Of a stretch of 52,277 nucleotides of DNA, positions 16,168 to 23,395 are shown piece by piece. The stretch spans positions 1 through 52,277 of the forward strand of contig CAZAZP010000005.1 of the NCBI GenBank assembly GCA_964489695.1, read 5' to 3'. The notes beneath the pieces were generated by a model. It saw only the letters and a list, made by a program, of their open reading frames with translations. It ran no database searches and was not told where the DNA came from. Made by a program: the position numbers and the translations under genes. The DNA comes from CAYUXU01 sp964489695 (GTDB lineage: Bacteria; Bacillota_I; Bacilli_A; Erysipelotrichales; Erysipelotrichaceae). Numbering within the stretch: position 1 is the stretch's first letter; every line of letters starts with the position of its first letter.

Positions 16168-17505
16168 TTATAAATGTAGTAAAAGACTCGCGATAGAAAA
16201 ATAAATTAGTAAAGCTAAGGAGTCAACAATCGTCGTAATTAGTGGCCCCGCCATAATTGCAGGGTCAAGTTTTAACCGTTTAGCGATTAGTGGTAACATC
16301 CCACCAACTACTTTAGATAAAATTACGGTCATCATTAAAGTAATAGAAACTGTTAAAGCCACGCCAAGACCGACTTGGTCTAGTAACATATTTTTAGTGA
16401 AATTTACTAGGGCTAAAATCACGCCAACAAGCACGGATATCCGAAACTCTTTCCATAAAACGCGCCATTTATCTTGGAGAGTAACTTCCCCTAAAGCTAA
16501 CCCCCGAATAATTAAGGTTGATGATTGACTACCTGAATTTCCACCTGTATCCATAAGCATCGGAATAAAAGCCGTCAAAATCACAACGGAACTTAACACA
16601 TCTTCAAAGCGAGTAATAATTCCACCAGTTAAAGCGGCGCCTAACATTAAGAACAACAGCCAAGCAATTCGGTGTTTCGCTAACGAAACTATCCCAGCTT
16701 CTAAGTATTTTTCTTCAGTAGGCGCCATGGCAGCCATCTTTTGGAAGTCCTCCGTGGCTTCTTGTTCAATAACATCTAAAATATCGTCAAAGGTAATAAT
16801 CCCGGTTAACCGCTTCTCGTTATCGACAACTGGAATTGCCATAAAACCGTATTTAGTAAATAAAGCCCCAACAGTTTCCTGGTCATCGTGGGTATTAACA
16901 TAGATGATTTCATCTTCCATGATATCCGCAATCACAGTTTCATCTGCTGAAATAACCAGAGTTCTTAAAGAAACAATTCCTTCTAAAATTCGATTTTTAT
17001 CAATGACATAACAAGTATAGATTGTTTCTTTATCTAAGACCGAATCTTTTAAATGGGCCATCGCTTGCTTAACGGTCATGTCCTTTTTCAAATCAACGTA
17101 CTCAATCGTCATAATACTACCAGCTGAATCAGCTGGATATTTGAGGAACTGATTAATTAATTGTCTTTCATCACGACTAGAATTCTTCAAAATTTTATCG
17201 ACTAAATTAGCTGGCATTTCTTCAATCATATCGATCATATCGTCAAAAAATAACTCATCTAAGATATAAGTTAACTCACGATCTGAAACTGCTTGAACGA
17301 TGCTTTGCTGCTGTTCAGCTGAAAAATGCGCAAAAACTTCAACCGCCAAATCTTTCGGTAAAATCCGAAAAATTAACAGCGTGGTGTGTTCGTCTAACGG
17401 TTCAAGTAATTCCGCAATATCAACTTCATTTAATTCAACTAAAATATTCCTTAACTCAACATACTTCTTGGCTTCGATCAAAGCTAAAATATCGAAATTT
17501 TCCAT
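16168..17505 (-). CDS. mgtE: Magnesium transporter MgtE
   Basis: Mg2+-gated Mg2+ channel of the cytoplasmic membrane. The 445-aa product has the superhelical N domain (about 1-125), two CBS domains (about 130-250) and five C-terminal membrane helices. The pore region shows MDTGGNSGSQSSTLIIRGL (canonical GNxGxQS) and AGPLITTIVDSLALLIYF, with the conserved Asp of the ion path. The 135-base region before it, after pepD, has no visible promoter and does not match an M-box; it holds a hairpin and an overlapping open frame. Confidence 0.95.
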   Translation of the reverse strand: MENFDILALIEAKKYVELRNILVELNEVDIAELLEPLDEHTTLLIFRILPKDLAVEVFAHFSAEQQQSIVQAVSDRELTYILDELFFDDMIDMIEEMPANLVDKILKNSSRDERQLINQFLKYPADSAGSIMTIEYVDLKKDMTVKQAMAHLKDSVLDKETIYTCYVIDKNRILEGIVSLRTLVISADETVIADIMEDEIIYVNTHDDQETVGALFTKYGFMAIPVVDNEKRLTGIITFDDILDVIEQEATEDFQKMAAMAPTEEKYLEAGIVSLAKHRIAWLLFLMLGAALTGGIITRFEDVLSSVVILTAFIPMLMDTGGNSGSQSSTLIIRGLALGEVTLQDKWRVLWKEFRISVLVGVILALVNFTKNMLLDQVGLGVALTVSITLMMTVILSKVVGGMLPLIAKRLKLDPAIMAGPLITTIVDSLALLIYFSIASLLLHL

Positions 17506-17608
17506 TGTATCTCCTTCTTATTGGCCAGAGCTTACAACGATGAAGATGGTAAGACTGGCTCTTTTTATTAACGCTGAAACAACACCTCGGACTAGGCTCG
17601 CTGGTCAT
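17456..17608 (-). other. Possible leader ORF overlapping the mgtE start
   Basis: ATG at 17606-17608 with AAAGGAG eight bases upstream (a second in-frame ATG lies two codons earlier). The frame begins MTSEPSPRCC, runs 50 codons through the hairpin and past the mgtE ATG, and stops at TGA 17456-17458. It is out of frame with mgtE. The ribosome-binding site is good, but there is no independent evidence that it is translated. Confidence 0.35.
17524..17559 (-). promoter_or_regulatory. Hairpin directly upstream of the mgtE Shine-Dalgarno
   Basis: Two stacked stems, GCCAG / CTGGC and CTTAC / GTAAG, with small internal mismatches and a 13-nt loop. It ends about seven bases before AAGGAG. No T run follows, so it is more likely a translation or processing element than a terminator. 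Confidence 0.45.
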
Positions 17609-17640
17609 TACCATCACTCCTTTCTGTTGAGTTTAACTGC

Positions 17641-19059
17641 TCAAATCAATTGGCTTAAAAACGTGATTAATAAGTCATAGACTCGATTAAATGAAGCAAG
17701 ATCTAAATGTTCATTGGGGGTATGGGCATCATAAGCATCGGGTCCAAAGCCAACAACATCTAACCAGGGCATTTTACCTTTAATAACCCCAAGTTCTACG
17801 CCCCCTTGACTAGCTAATTCTTCCATCGGCGCTTGAAATAAGTCTTGATATACTTGTTTTAATTTTTGGCGTAACGGTGAATTAGGTTCATAAGGCCAAC
17901 CGGGATAACGCGCTTTAAATTGCATTTGATAACCCAGTGCTTCTACCAGTGTGCTAACTTCGTTCATCGTCACTTCTAAAACAAAGTCCTGCGGTGCCCG
18001 ATAGGATGAACCAATTCTGATTTGGTCATCATTCCACTCCACTACCCCTAAGTTAGCTGAGTTAACCACCAAATTGGCTAAGCCAGTATCTTTAAACCGC
18101 GCGCCATAAGGTAAAACAACTAATAACTTAATTAAATCTTGACTCAATTTAGTACTTAAAACTTGTGTGACACTCGTAGCTTCAACTTCTAAGCTAATCT
18201 TGGCATCACTACTATAATATTGTTTTTGTAGTTCAATTTCTAGCTCTTTGATAAAAGCCAAAAGGGCCAGCTTATCAGCTGCTTGATAAGCCAGCACTGC
18301 TTCCGCATCGCGGGCGATTGCATTCTCTTTCGCACCGCCATTTAGCTGAGCTAGCTGAATACTAAATTTTTGGCTGATTAAAGCCAAAACATTGCCTAAC
18401 ACCTTTAAACCATTAGCCCGTTGTAAATCAATTAATTGGCCTGAATGACCACCTAAAAGACCCCGTACTTTTAAAATAAGGGCTGGATTGGTATTGGCTA
18501 CTAACTCAATTGGTAAAAAGATATCACCGCGGACTCCACCAGAGCACGCCACTGCGACTAAATTTTCTCCAGCTGAATCTAACCCAATTAAATATTCGCT
18601 TTTTAAGGCGCTAGTATCGAGCTTCATCGCTCCAATTAAACCTACTTCTTCTAACACCGTAAAGACACATTCTAAGGCCGGATGTTTTAAACTTTTATCG
18701 GCCAAAATCGCTAGCATATAAGCTACCCCAACTCCATCATCCGCCCCTAAGGTCGTATCATTAGCAAACAATAAACCATCTTTTTCCAGCAATTCAATCG
18801 GATCGGTTAAAAAATTGTGCTTACTAGTGGGGGTTTTTTCCGCCACCATATCTAAGTGAGCTTGTAACATCACAGTCTTAGCTGTTTCATAACCCGGACT
18901 AGCTGGTTTAAAAATCACAACATTATAATGTTCATCTTGGATATAAGCTAACTTTTGTTCTTTAGCAAATTCAACTACCCAATTTGATAACGCTTGTTCA
19001 TGATAACTTGGATGAGGGATTTGACTAATCGCTTTGAAATAATCTAATGCTGAATTCAT
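17641..19059 (-). CDS. pepD: Cytosol non-specific dipeptidase (aminoacyl-histidine dipeptidase, M20C)
   Basis: Zinc dipeptidase that hydrolyses varied dipeptides in the cytosol. The 472-aa product follows PepD closely: AISQIPHPSYHE near the start, the zinc His in LQAHLDMV near residue 85, TLGADDGVGVAYML with the bridging Asp near 120, the catalytic Glu pair in TVLEEVGLIGA, and GLLGGHSGQLID in the lid domain. It ends in TGA, which shows UGA is a stop codon here. mgtE follows and is probably co-transcribed. Confidence 0.93.
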   Translation of the reverse strand: MNSALDYFKAISQIPHPSYHEQALSNWVVEFAKEQKLAYIQDEHYNVVIFKPASPGYETAKTVMLQAHLDMVAEKTPTSKHNFLTDPIELLEKDGLLFANDTTLGADDGVGVAYMLAILADKSLKHPALECVFTVLEEVGLIGAMKLDTSALKSEYLIGLDSAGENLVAVACSGGVRGDIFLPIELVANTNPALILKVRGLLGGHSGQLIDLQRANGLKVLGNVLALISQKFSIQLAQLNGGAKENAIARDAEAVLAYQAADKLALLAFIKELEIELQKQYYSSDAKISLEVEATSVTQVLSTKLSQDLIKLLVVLPYGARFKDTGLANLVVNSANLGVVEWNDDQIRIGSSYRAPQDFVLEVTMNEVSTLVEALGYQMQFKARYPGWPYEPNSPLRQKLKQVYQDLFQAPMEELASQGGVELGVIKGKMPWLDVVGFGPDAYDAHTPNEHLDLASFNRVYDLLITFLSQLI

Positions 19060-19070
19060 ACTGACTCCTT

Positions 19071-19643
19071 TTAAAATAAGATTTTAAGAATTAAACTAAT
19101 ACCCGCAAAAATCCAAACAGTTTTATATGAACTAGTAAATACCCGCTCCTTTAACTGCATAAAATAAGTTAGTAACCAACTAAAGGCTAGCGTAATCATG
19201 ACATTAATAAAGACCAACAAAAACGGGAATACTAGCGCCAACAAATAAACGACACTACGTAATAAATAGCCCCCCGCATGCGCATATAAGGCTGGTAAGA
19301 TATCCATGATAATACTTTTAAAATTGGGATAAAGCTGAATAACTTCATCGCGTTGATCTTTAGCTAAAGTTCTTTTTAAAACTAAACCATAAAATAAAAC
19401 CTTAACCACTAAACCAACTAAAATTACTAATAAGATAAAAACAGGATTAGTGAGTAACTCATAAACATCTTCTAAAGCCATATACATTTCCGCCGTTAAT
19501 TCACTAACATTTTCTAAGTTGGCGACTAATTCACTAAAAGTCGGAAAATAACGGATGTTCAACCAAACCGACAACAGTAAAGTTAGTAAAACTGTCAGAC
19601 TAACAAACCACCATTTGCGATAATTTTCTTTAATATAAGCCAT
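19071..19643 (-). CDS. Integral membrane protein of unknown function
   Basis: 190 aa with about five hydrophobic segments: near residues 12-33, 75-100, 115-140, 140-165 and the last 15. I do not recognise a family with confidence; the layout resembles Yip1-like membrane proteins. The ATG at 19641-19643 (MAYIKENYRKWW) is chosen because AAGGAG lies six bases before it and the promoter at 19668-19673 places the transcript start near 19661, downstream of the longer in-frame start at 19664. It lies between an aldo/keto reductase and pepD. Confidence 0.7.
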   Translation of the reverse strand: MAYIKENYRKWWFVSLTVLLTLLLSVWLNIRYFPTFSELVANLENVSELTAEMYMALEDVYELLTNPVFILLVILVGLVVKVLFYGLVLKRTLAKDQRDEVIQLYPNFKSIIMDILPALYAHAGGYLLRSVVYLLALVFPFLLVFINVMITLAFSWLLTYFMQLKERVFTSSYKTVWIFAGISLILKILF

Positions 19644-19667
19644 TCTAATCTCCTTGATAACCATTTA

Positions 19668-19673
19668 ATTATA
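19668..19673 (-). promoter_or_regulatory. Extended -10 promoter of the membrane-protein gene
   Basis: TATAAT preceded by TGT. The -35 region (GTTTTT at 17 nt) is poor, as expected for an extended -10 promoter. It partly overlaps the T tract of the preceding terminator. Confidence 0.6.
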
Positions 19674-19676
19674 ACA

Positions 19677-19706
19677 TAAAAACTCCCGGTAAAAACTGGG
19701 AGTTTT
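19677..19706 (-). terminator. Intrinsic terminator after the aldo/keto reductase gene
   Basis: 9-bp stem AAAACTCCC / GGGAGTTTT (19698-19706 with 19679-19687), 10-nt loop, and a T run on the minus strand. Confidence 0.85.
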
Positions 19707-19723
19707 AAAGCTACTTACTTTAA

Positions 19724-20563
19724 TTAGTAATTTCTTTCATCAGGACTATCATAAGCTAAACTACCGCTTAATGCCGTTATTAAAGCCAGATCAGCTTCAC
19801 TTATAGTAAAGTCCTCAATATCAATATTTTCAATAATCCGACTTGGAGTAATGGAACGCACTAACGGTAAAAAGCCTTGTTGAAGGCACCATTTTACTGC
19901 CAGTTGGGCGGGTGTCTTATGATATTTAGCACTAAGCTCTAACATGGTGGGATGGGTTAAGACATGGCCACGGCCTAACGGACTATAGGCTTCCACTAAG
20001 ATGTCAGCCTTTTGGCAATAAGCAATTACATCTTCTTTCACAGTCCCTGGGGTAATAAAGATTTGATTTACTTGGGGTTTTATCCGCCATGATTTAGCTA
20101 AAGCTTCTAAGTGATGGACCCAGAAATTACTAACTCCAATCGCTTTAAGTTTACCAGCGGTATAGAGATCTTCTAAGGCCCGATAAACTTCCCGATTTCT
20201 GACTTCCCAAGCCGGTCTAATCGCTAATGGGTTGGGCCAATGAATTAAATATAAATCAATATAATCTACGTCTAGTTGTTTTAAACTCTTTTCCACGGCG
20301 GCAATCGCTGCTTCATAAGTGGTCACATCATTGAACAACTTACTAGTAATAAATATTTCAGCACGTGGCCGGCCACTTTGTTTAATCGCTTCACCAACGC
20401 TAACTTCATTACCATAAATTAAAGCCGTATCGATATGATCATAGCCATTAGTCAAAGCGTAAGATACTGAATTTAGAGTATCTGCGCCCGGCGCCACTTG
20501 CCAAGTTCCAAAGCCGATTTGAGGAATAGTTGTTCCATTATTTAATTGATATCTTTTTTGCAT
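19724..20563 (-). CDS. Aldo/keto reductase (2,5-diketogluconate reductase-like)
   Basis: NADPH-dependent carbonyl reductase with a TIM barrel. The 279-aa product shows IPQIGFGTWQV at the start, the catalytic Asp-Tyr in DHIDTALIYGNE (about 41-52), Lys in ITSKLF (near 76), and His in YLIHWPNP (near 109), then GVSNFW and QVNQI. The tetrad is complete. The substrate cannot be read from sequence; the family ranges from methylglyoxal to sugar reductases. GAGGAGG precedes the ATG. No clear promoter or terminator is seen in the 52 bases between it and metQ. Confidence 0.88.
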   Translation of the reverse strand: MQKRYQLNNGTTIPQIGFGTWQVAPGADTLNSVSYALTNGYDHIDTALIYGNEVSVGEAIKQSGRPRAEIFITSKLFNDVTTYEAAIAAVEKSLKQLDVDYIDLYLIHWPNPLAIRPAWEVRNREVYRALEDLYTAGKLKAIGVSNFWVHHLEALAKSWRIKPQVNQIFITPGTVKEDVIAYCQKADILVEAYSPLGRGHVLTHPTMLELSAKYHKTPAQLAVKWCLQQGFLPLVRSITPSRIIENIDIEDFTISEADLALITALSGSLAYDSPDERNY

Positions 20564-20615
20564 ATCCTACCTCCTCTTTAAGCCTATCACAATTGGCTGA
20601 AATATTGCTAGTGAA

Positions 20616-21419
20616 TTAATGAGCGATAATCACAGAACCGTGATATCTTTCTAAAATAAAGGCTTGAATTTCCGGACTCTTTAAGACTTCAATTAAAGCC
20701 AAAATATTAGCATCATTTTCATGACCCGCTTTAACTGCTACTACATTAATATAAGGATTATCTTCATTCGCTTCAATGATAAGGGCATCCTCTAAAGGAT
20801 TCAAATTGGCGTTTAAAGCATAATTACTATTAATCGCGACGAGATCTGCTTCATTATTTTTATAGCTGGTAGCTAATAATTCTGGGGCAATCTCTGGTTT
20901 AAAAACTATGTTTTTAGGATTACTTACAATATCTTCGATTGTCGCATGCAGTTTATCAATGCCTGGTTTTAAGGTAATTAAGCCTCCATGTTCTAAAACA
21001 GCTAAAATGCGGCCATGGTCAGCGACAGAATTACTCATCAGTAAGGAAGCACCAGGAGTAATGTCTTCAACTCGCGCAAATTTTTGCGAATAAATTCCAA
21101 TCGGCTCAATATGAATCCCACCCGCATTAACTAAATCATAACCATGTTTCACGATTTCTCCTTCCAAAAATGGAATGTGTTGGAAATAATTCGCATCAGC
21201 ACTACCATCATTAACCGCTTTATTGGGTAGATAGTAATCGTCTGTTACATTAATCTCTAAAACAATATTTTTGGTGGCTTTTAAAACTTTCGCTGCTTCA
21301 CGCAATACTTCCGCGTGGGGTACTTCCGTGGCGATAATTACTAATTTTTGTTCATTCGCCTTACTACCACAACCAACTAAACTTAAGCCAAATACTACTA
21401 ATAAAATAATCTTCTTCAT
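20616..21419 (-). CDS. metQ: Methionine ABC transporter substrate-binding lipoprotein MetQ
   Basis: NlpA-family lipoprotein that captures methionine outside the membrane. The 267-aa product has a short signal peptide ending in the lipobox LVGC (Cys17). The binding domain shows YFQHIPFLE (near residue 80), IEPIGIYS and NPYINVVAVKAGHE, typical of MetQ. It is the last gene of metN-metI-metQ, 11 bases after metI, and is controlled with them by the T-box. Confidence 0.95.
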   Translation of the reverse strand: MKKIILLVVFGLSLVGCGSKANEQKLVIIATEVPHAEVLREAAKVLKATKNIVLEINVTDDYYLPNKAVNDGSADANYFQHIPFLEGEIVKHGYDLVNAGGIHIEPIGIYSQKFARVEDITPGASLLMSNSVADHGRILAVLEHGGLITLKPGIDKLHATIEDIVSNPKNIVFKPEIAPELLATSYKNNEADLVAINSNYALNANLNPLEDALIIEANEDNPYINVVAVKAGHENDANILALIEVLKSPEIQAFILERYHGSVIIAH

Positions 21420-21430
21420 CTGTTTTCTCC

Positions 21431-22078
21431 TTATTTTTTATTTAATTTTTTACTGATGAAATCACCAGTTTTTTGAATAATATACACAATTAATAATAAT
21501 GTTCCGGTCCAGAAATAAGCGACTGGCATATTGCCTAGATATAAACCATAACGAATCGCACCATAACCAAGCCCACCACCACCAACGGTACCTGCCATCG
21601 CGGTATAACCTAACAAGGCCACCGCGGTTAATGTTAAAGCATTAACTAAACTCGCACTTGCTTCTCGGATTAAGATTTTAAACATAATCTGGCGTTTACT
21701 TGCTCCCATTGCTAAGCCTGCTTCAATCAAACCAGGTTCTACTTCTTTTAAAGCATTTTCAACGACGCGGGCAAAAAATGGTGTTCCCGTCACGATCAGC
21801 GCTGGGACAGCAGCTTTAGTACCAATCATCGTTCCGACTAATAAGCGGGTTACTGGAATCATAATCACCACTAAAATAATAAAAGGAATAGAACGAAAGA
21901 TATTCACAAGCAAAGATAAAACACTGTAACGCCGTGGTTCTGGTGCCATACCACTGAGTGAAGTATTAAAGAGCCATAAGCCCAAAAGAAAGCCAATCCC
22001 ACTGATAAACAACATTGGCACCATTAATAGATACATAGTTTCTAAAAATGATGTCCATAAGAAATTATAATCAATCAC
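21431..22078 (-). CDS. metI: Methionine ABC transporter permease MetI
   Basis: Membrane subunit of the MetNIQ importer. The 215-aa product has five hydrophobic segments and the EAA loop EAGLAMGASKRQIMFKILI (near residue 135) that docks to MetN. Translation starts with GTG at 22076-22078; AAGGAGG lies nine bases upstream, inside the end of metN, whose stop is one base away. Confidence 0.95.
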   Translation of the reverse strand: MIDYNFLWTSFLETMYLLMVPMLFISGIGFLLGLWLFNTSLSGMAPEPRRYSVLSLLVNIFRSIPFIILVVIMIPVTRLLVGTMIGTKAAVPALIVTGTPFFARVVENALKEVEPGLIEAGLAMGASKRQIMFKILIREASASLVNALTLTAVALLGYTAMAGTVGGGGLGYGAIRYGLYLGNMPVAYFWTGTLLLIVYIIQKTGDFISKKLNKK

Positions 22079-22079
22079 C

Positions 22080-23096
22080 CTAATTCACCTCCTTGGCAAT
22101 TATGCTCGCCTGAGCAAAAATCGCAATTAATTTAGTCAACGGATAAGTCGAATCAACTGAAATATATAACTGACCGATCGTCCCTTGTTTAGCCCGATAT
22201 AGTTGACCATGTAAAATATTGATATTTAACTGATGCTCTTGAATAATTTTTGCCAGTAAAGGTTGATCACTTTGTTCCACCGGAAAACTTAATTCAAGTA
22301 AATAGCCCGTGCCTGCACTTTCTTTGAGCCGACTGATTAAAGCTTGATAATCGGTCAAATCAGGAAATTCTTGTAAAAAGCTCTTGGTGACTTCACTTTG
22401 GGGTTGTAATAAAAGATCAGTTGTCGTCCCTAACTCTACAATTTCTCCTTGATCCATTACCGCTACTTTATCGCAGATGGTTTTAATCGCTACCATCTCA
22501 TGTGAAATCAACACAATCGTAACTTGGAGTTGTTGGTTAATGGTTTTTAATAGTTGTAAAATTGAGCGCGTAGTTTCTGGGTCAAGCGCGGAAGTTGCTT
22601 CATCGCATAGTAAGACCTTGGGTTTATTCGCTAACGCCCGCGCAATCCCGACGCGTTGTTTTTGTCCGCCAGAAAGTTGACTAGGATAAGCGGATTTTTT
22701 ATCTAAGAGATCCACCAGTTTTAATAACTCTAGGACGCGTGGCTTAATCTCAGCTTCCGGTACCTGCGCAATTTTTAACGGTAAAGCTACGTTATCATAA
22801 ACCGTCGCTGACCAAAGCAAATTGAAATGTTGGAAAATCATCCCAATTTTCTGGCGTTTTAGCCGTAATTCAGCACTACTTAAGGCGGTTAAGTCTTGGT
22901 TATCTACGATAATCGTGCCTCGATCAGGTCGCTCTAATAAATTAATCAAACGAATAAGCGTACTTTTTCCAGCACCGCTATAACCAATAATTCCAAATAT
23001 TTCACCCGCTTTAATGGTTAAAGAAACATTTTTAACCGCTGAAATACTTTGATCTTTCAGTTGAAAGGTTTTGAAGACTTGTTGTAATTCAATCAT
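22080..23096 (-). CDS. metN: Methionine ABC transporter ATP-binding protein MetN
   Basis: ATPase of the importer. From the ATG at 23096 the product is 338 aa and begins MIELQQVFKTF. Walker A is GYSGAGKST (about 38-46), the signature is LSGGQKQRVGIARAL, Walker B VLLCDEATSALDPET, and the switch His is in VLISHEM. The C-terminal NIL domain (from about 255) is the methionine sensor that mediates trans-inhibition in E. coli. AGGGGG is six bases before this ATG; ATG 23099 is a close alternative. Longer in-frame extensions run into the T-box terminator and are rejected. Confidence 0.95.
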   Translation of the reverse strand: MIELQQVFKTFQLKDQSISAVKNVSLTIKAGEIFGIIGYSGAGKSTLIRLINLLERPDRGTIIVDNQDLTALSSAELRLKRQKIGMIFQHFNLLWSATVYDNVALPLKIAQVPEAEIKPRVLELLKLVDLLDKKSAYPSQLSGGQKQRVGIARALANKPKVLLCDEATSALDPETTRSILQLLKTINQQLQVTIVLISHEMVAIKTICDKVAVMDQGEIVELGTTTDLLLQPQSEVTKSFLQEFPDLTDYQALISRLKESAGTGYLLELSFPVEQSDQPLLAKIIQEHQLNINILHGQLYRAKQGTIGQLYISVDSTYPLTKLIAIFAQASIIAKEVN

Positions 23097-23101
23097 CATT
23101 A

Positions 23102-23357
23102 TCCCCCTAAATAAAAAAGTCTCCATCCCAGGGACGAAGACCGTGTTACCACCCAATTTTATGTATTAAAATAATACACCTCAGTTCAAGCACCAGCATG
23201 CTCTAGCACGTTAACGGGTGCACCCGTCGTAGCCTAATAATTTTCGGTACGCAGCTCCTAGACCATGTTCGATAAAAACCTGACTACTTCCTTTCACCAC
23301 ACCAGAAGCTCTCTATCAGCTGATTAATATCTACTCTTCTATTCTTTGCCTTTAATC
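23102..23357 (-). ncRNA. T-box leader of metNIQ, ATG (methionine) specifier
   Basis: Leader RNA that senses uncharged tRNA. The T-box sequence GGGTGGTAACACGG is at 23141-23154, where the antiterminator would form. Stem I features are seen 5' of it: AGAGAG, the distal GGTGTGGTGAAAGG region, and a specifier loop with GAAC-ATG-GTC; the ATG is at 23264-23266. This matches methionyl-tRNA and the downstream methionine importer. The terminator hairpin lies at 23119-23141. Class and architecture are established knowledge; the specifier assignment is by eye. Confidence 0.92.
23112..23141 (-). terminator. Regulated terminator of the T-box leader
   Basis: 10-bp stem GTCTTCGTCC / GGATGGAGAC with two G-T pairs and a 3-nt loop (23119-23141), followed by six T. 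The 5' arm touches the T-box sequence, so antiterminator and terminator are mutually exclusive. Confidence 0.9.
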
Positions 23358-23359
23358 TA

Positions 23360-23387
23360 ATCATAAGGATTTTAGGACTGATGTCAA
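23360..23387 (-). promoter_or_regulatory. Promoter of metNIQ
   Basis: TTGACA at 23382-23387, 16-nt spacer, TATGAT at 23360-23365. A perfect -35 and no extended -10, unlike most other promoters here. Start predicted near 23353. Confidence 0.8.
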
Positions 23388-23395
23388 GTATTTTT

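Noticed and set aside
17506..17640. M-box (ykoK) riboswitch upstream of mgtE
   Set aside because: The region is only 135 bases, lacks the conserved M-box segments I can recall, and no promoter is visible in front of it.
20564..20615. Terminator between metQ and the aldo/keto reductase gene
   Set aside because: Only a 4-bp AGCC / GGCT stem and no T run; not enough to call.
23097..23156. N-terminal extension of metN into the leader
   Set aside because: The extension would be encoded by the T-box terminator and antiterminator sequences.
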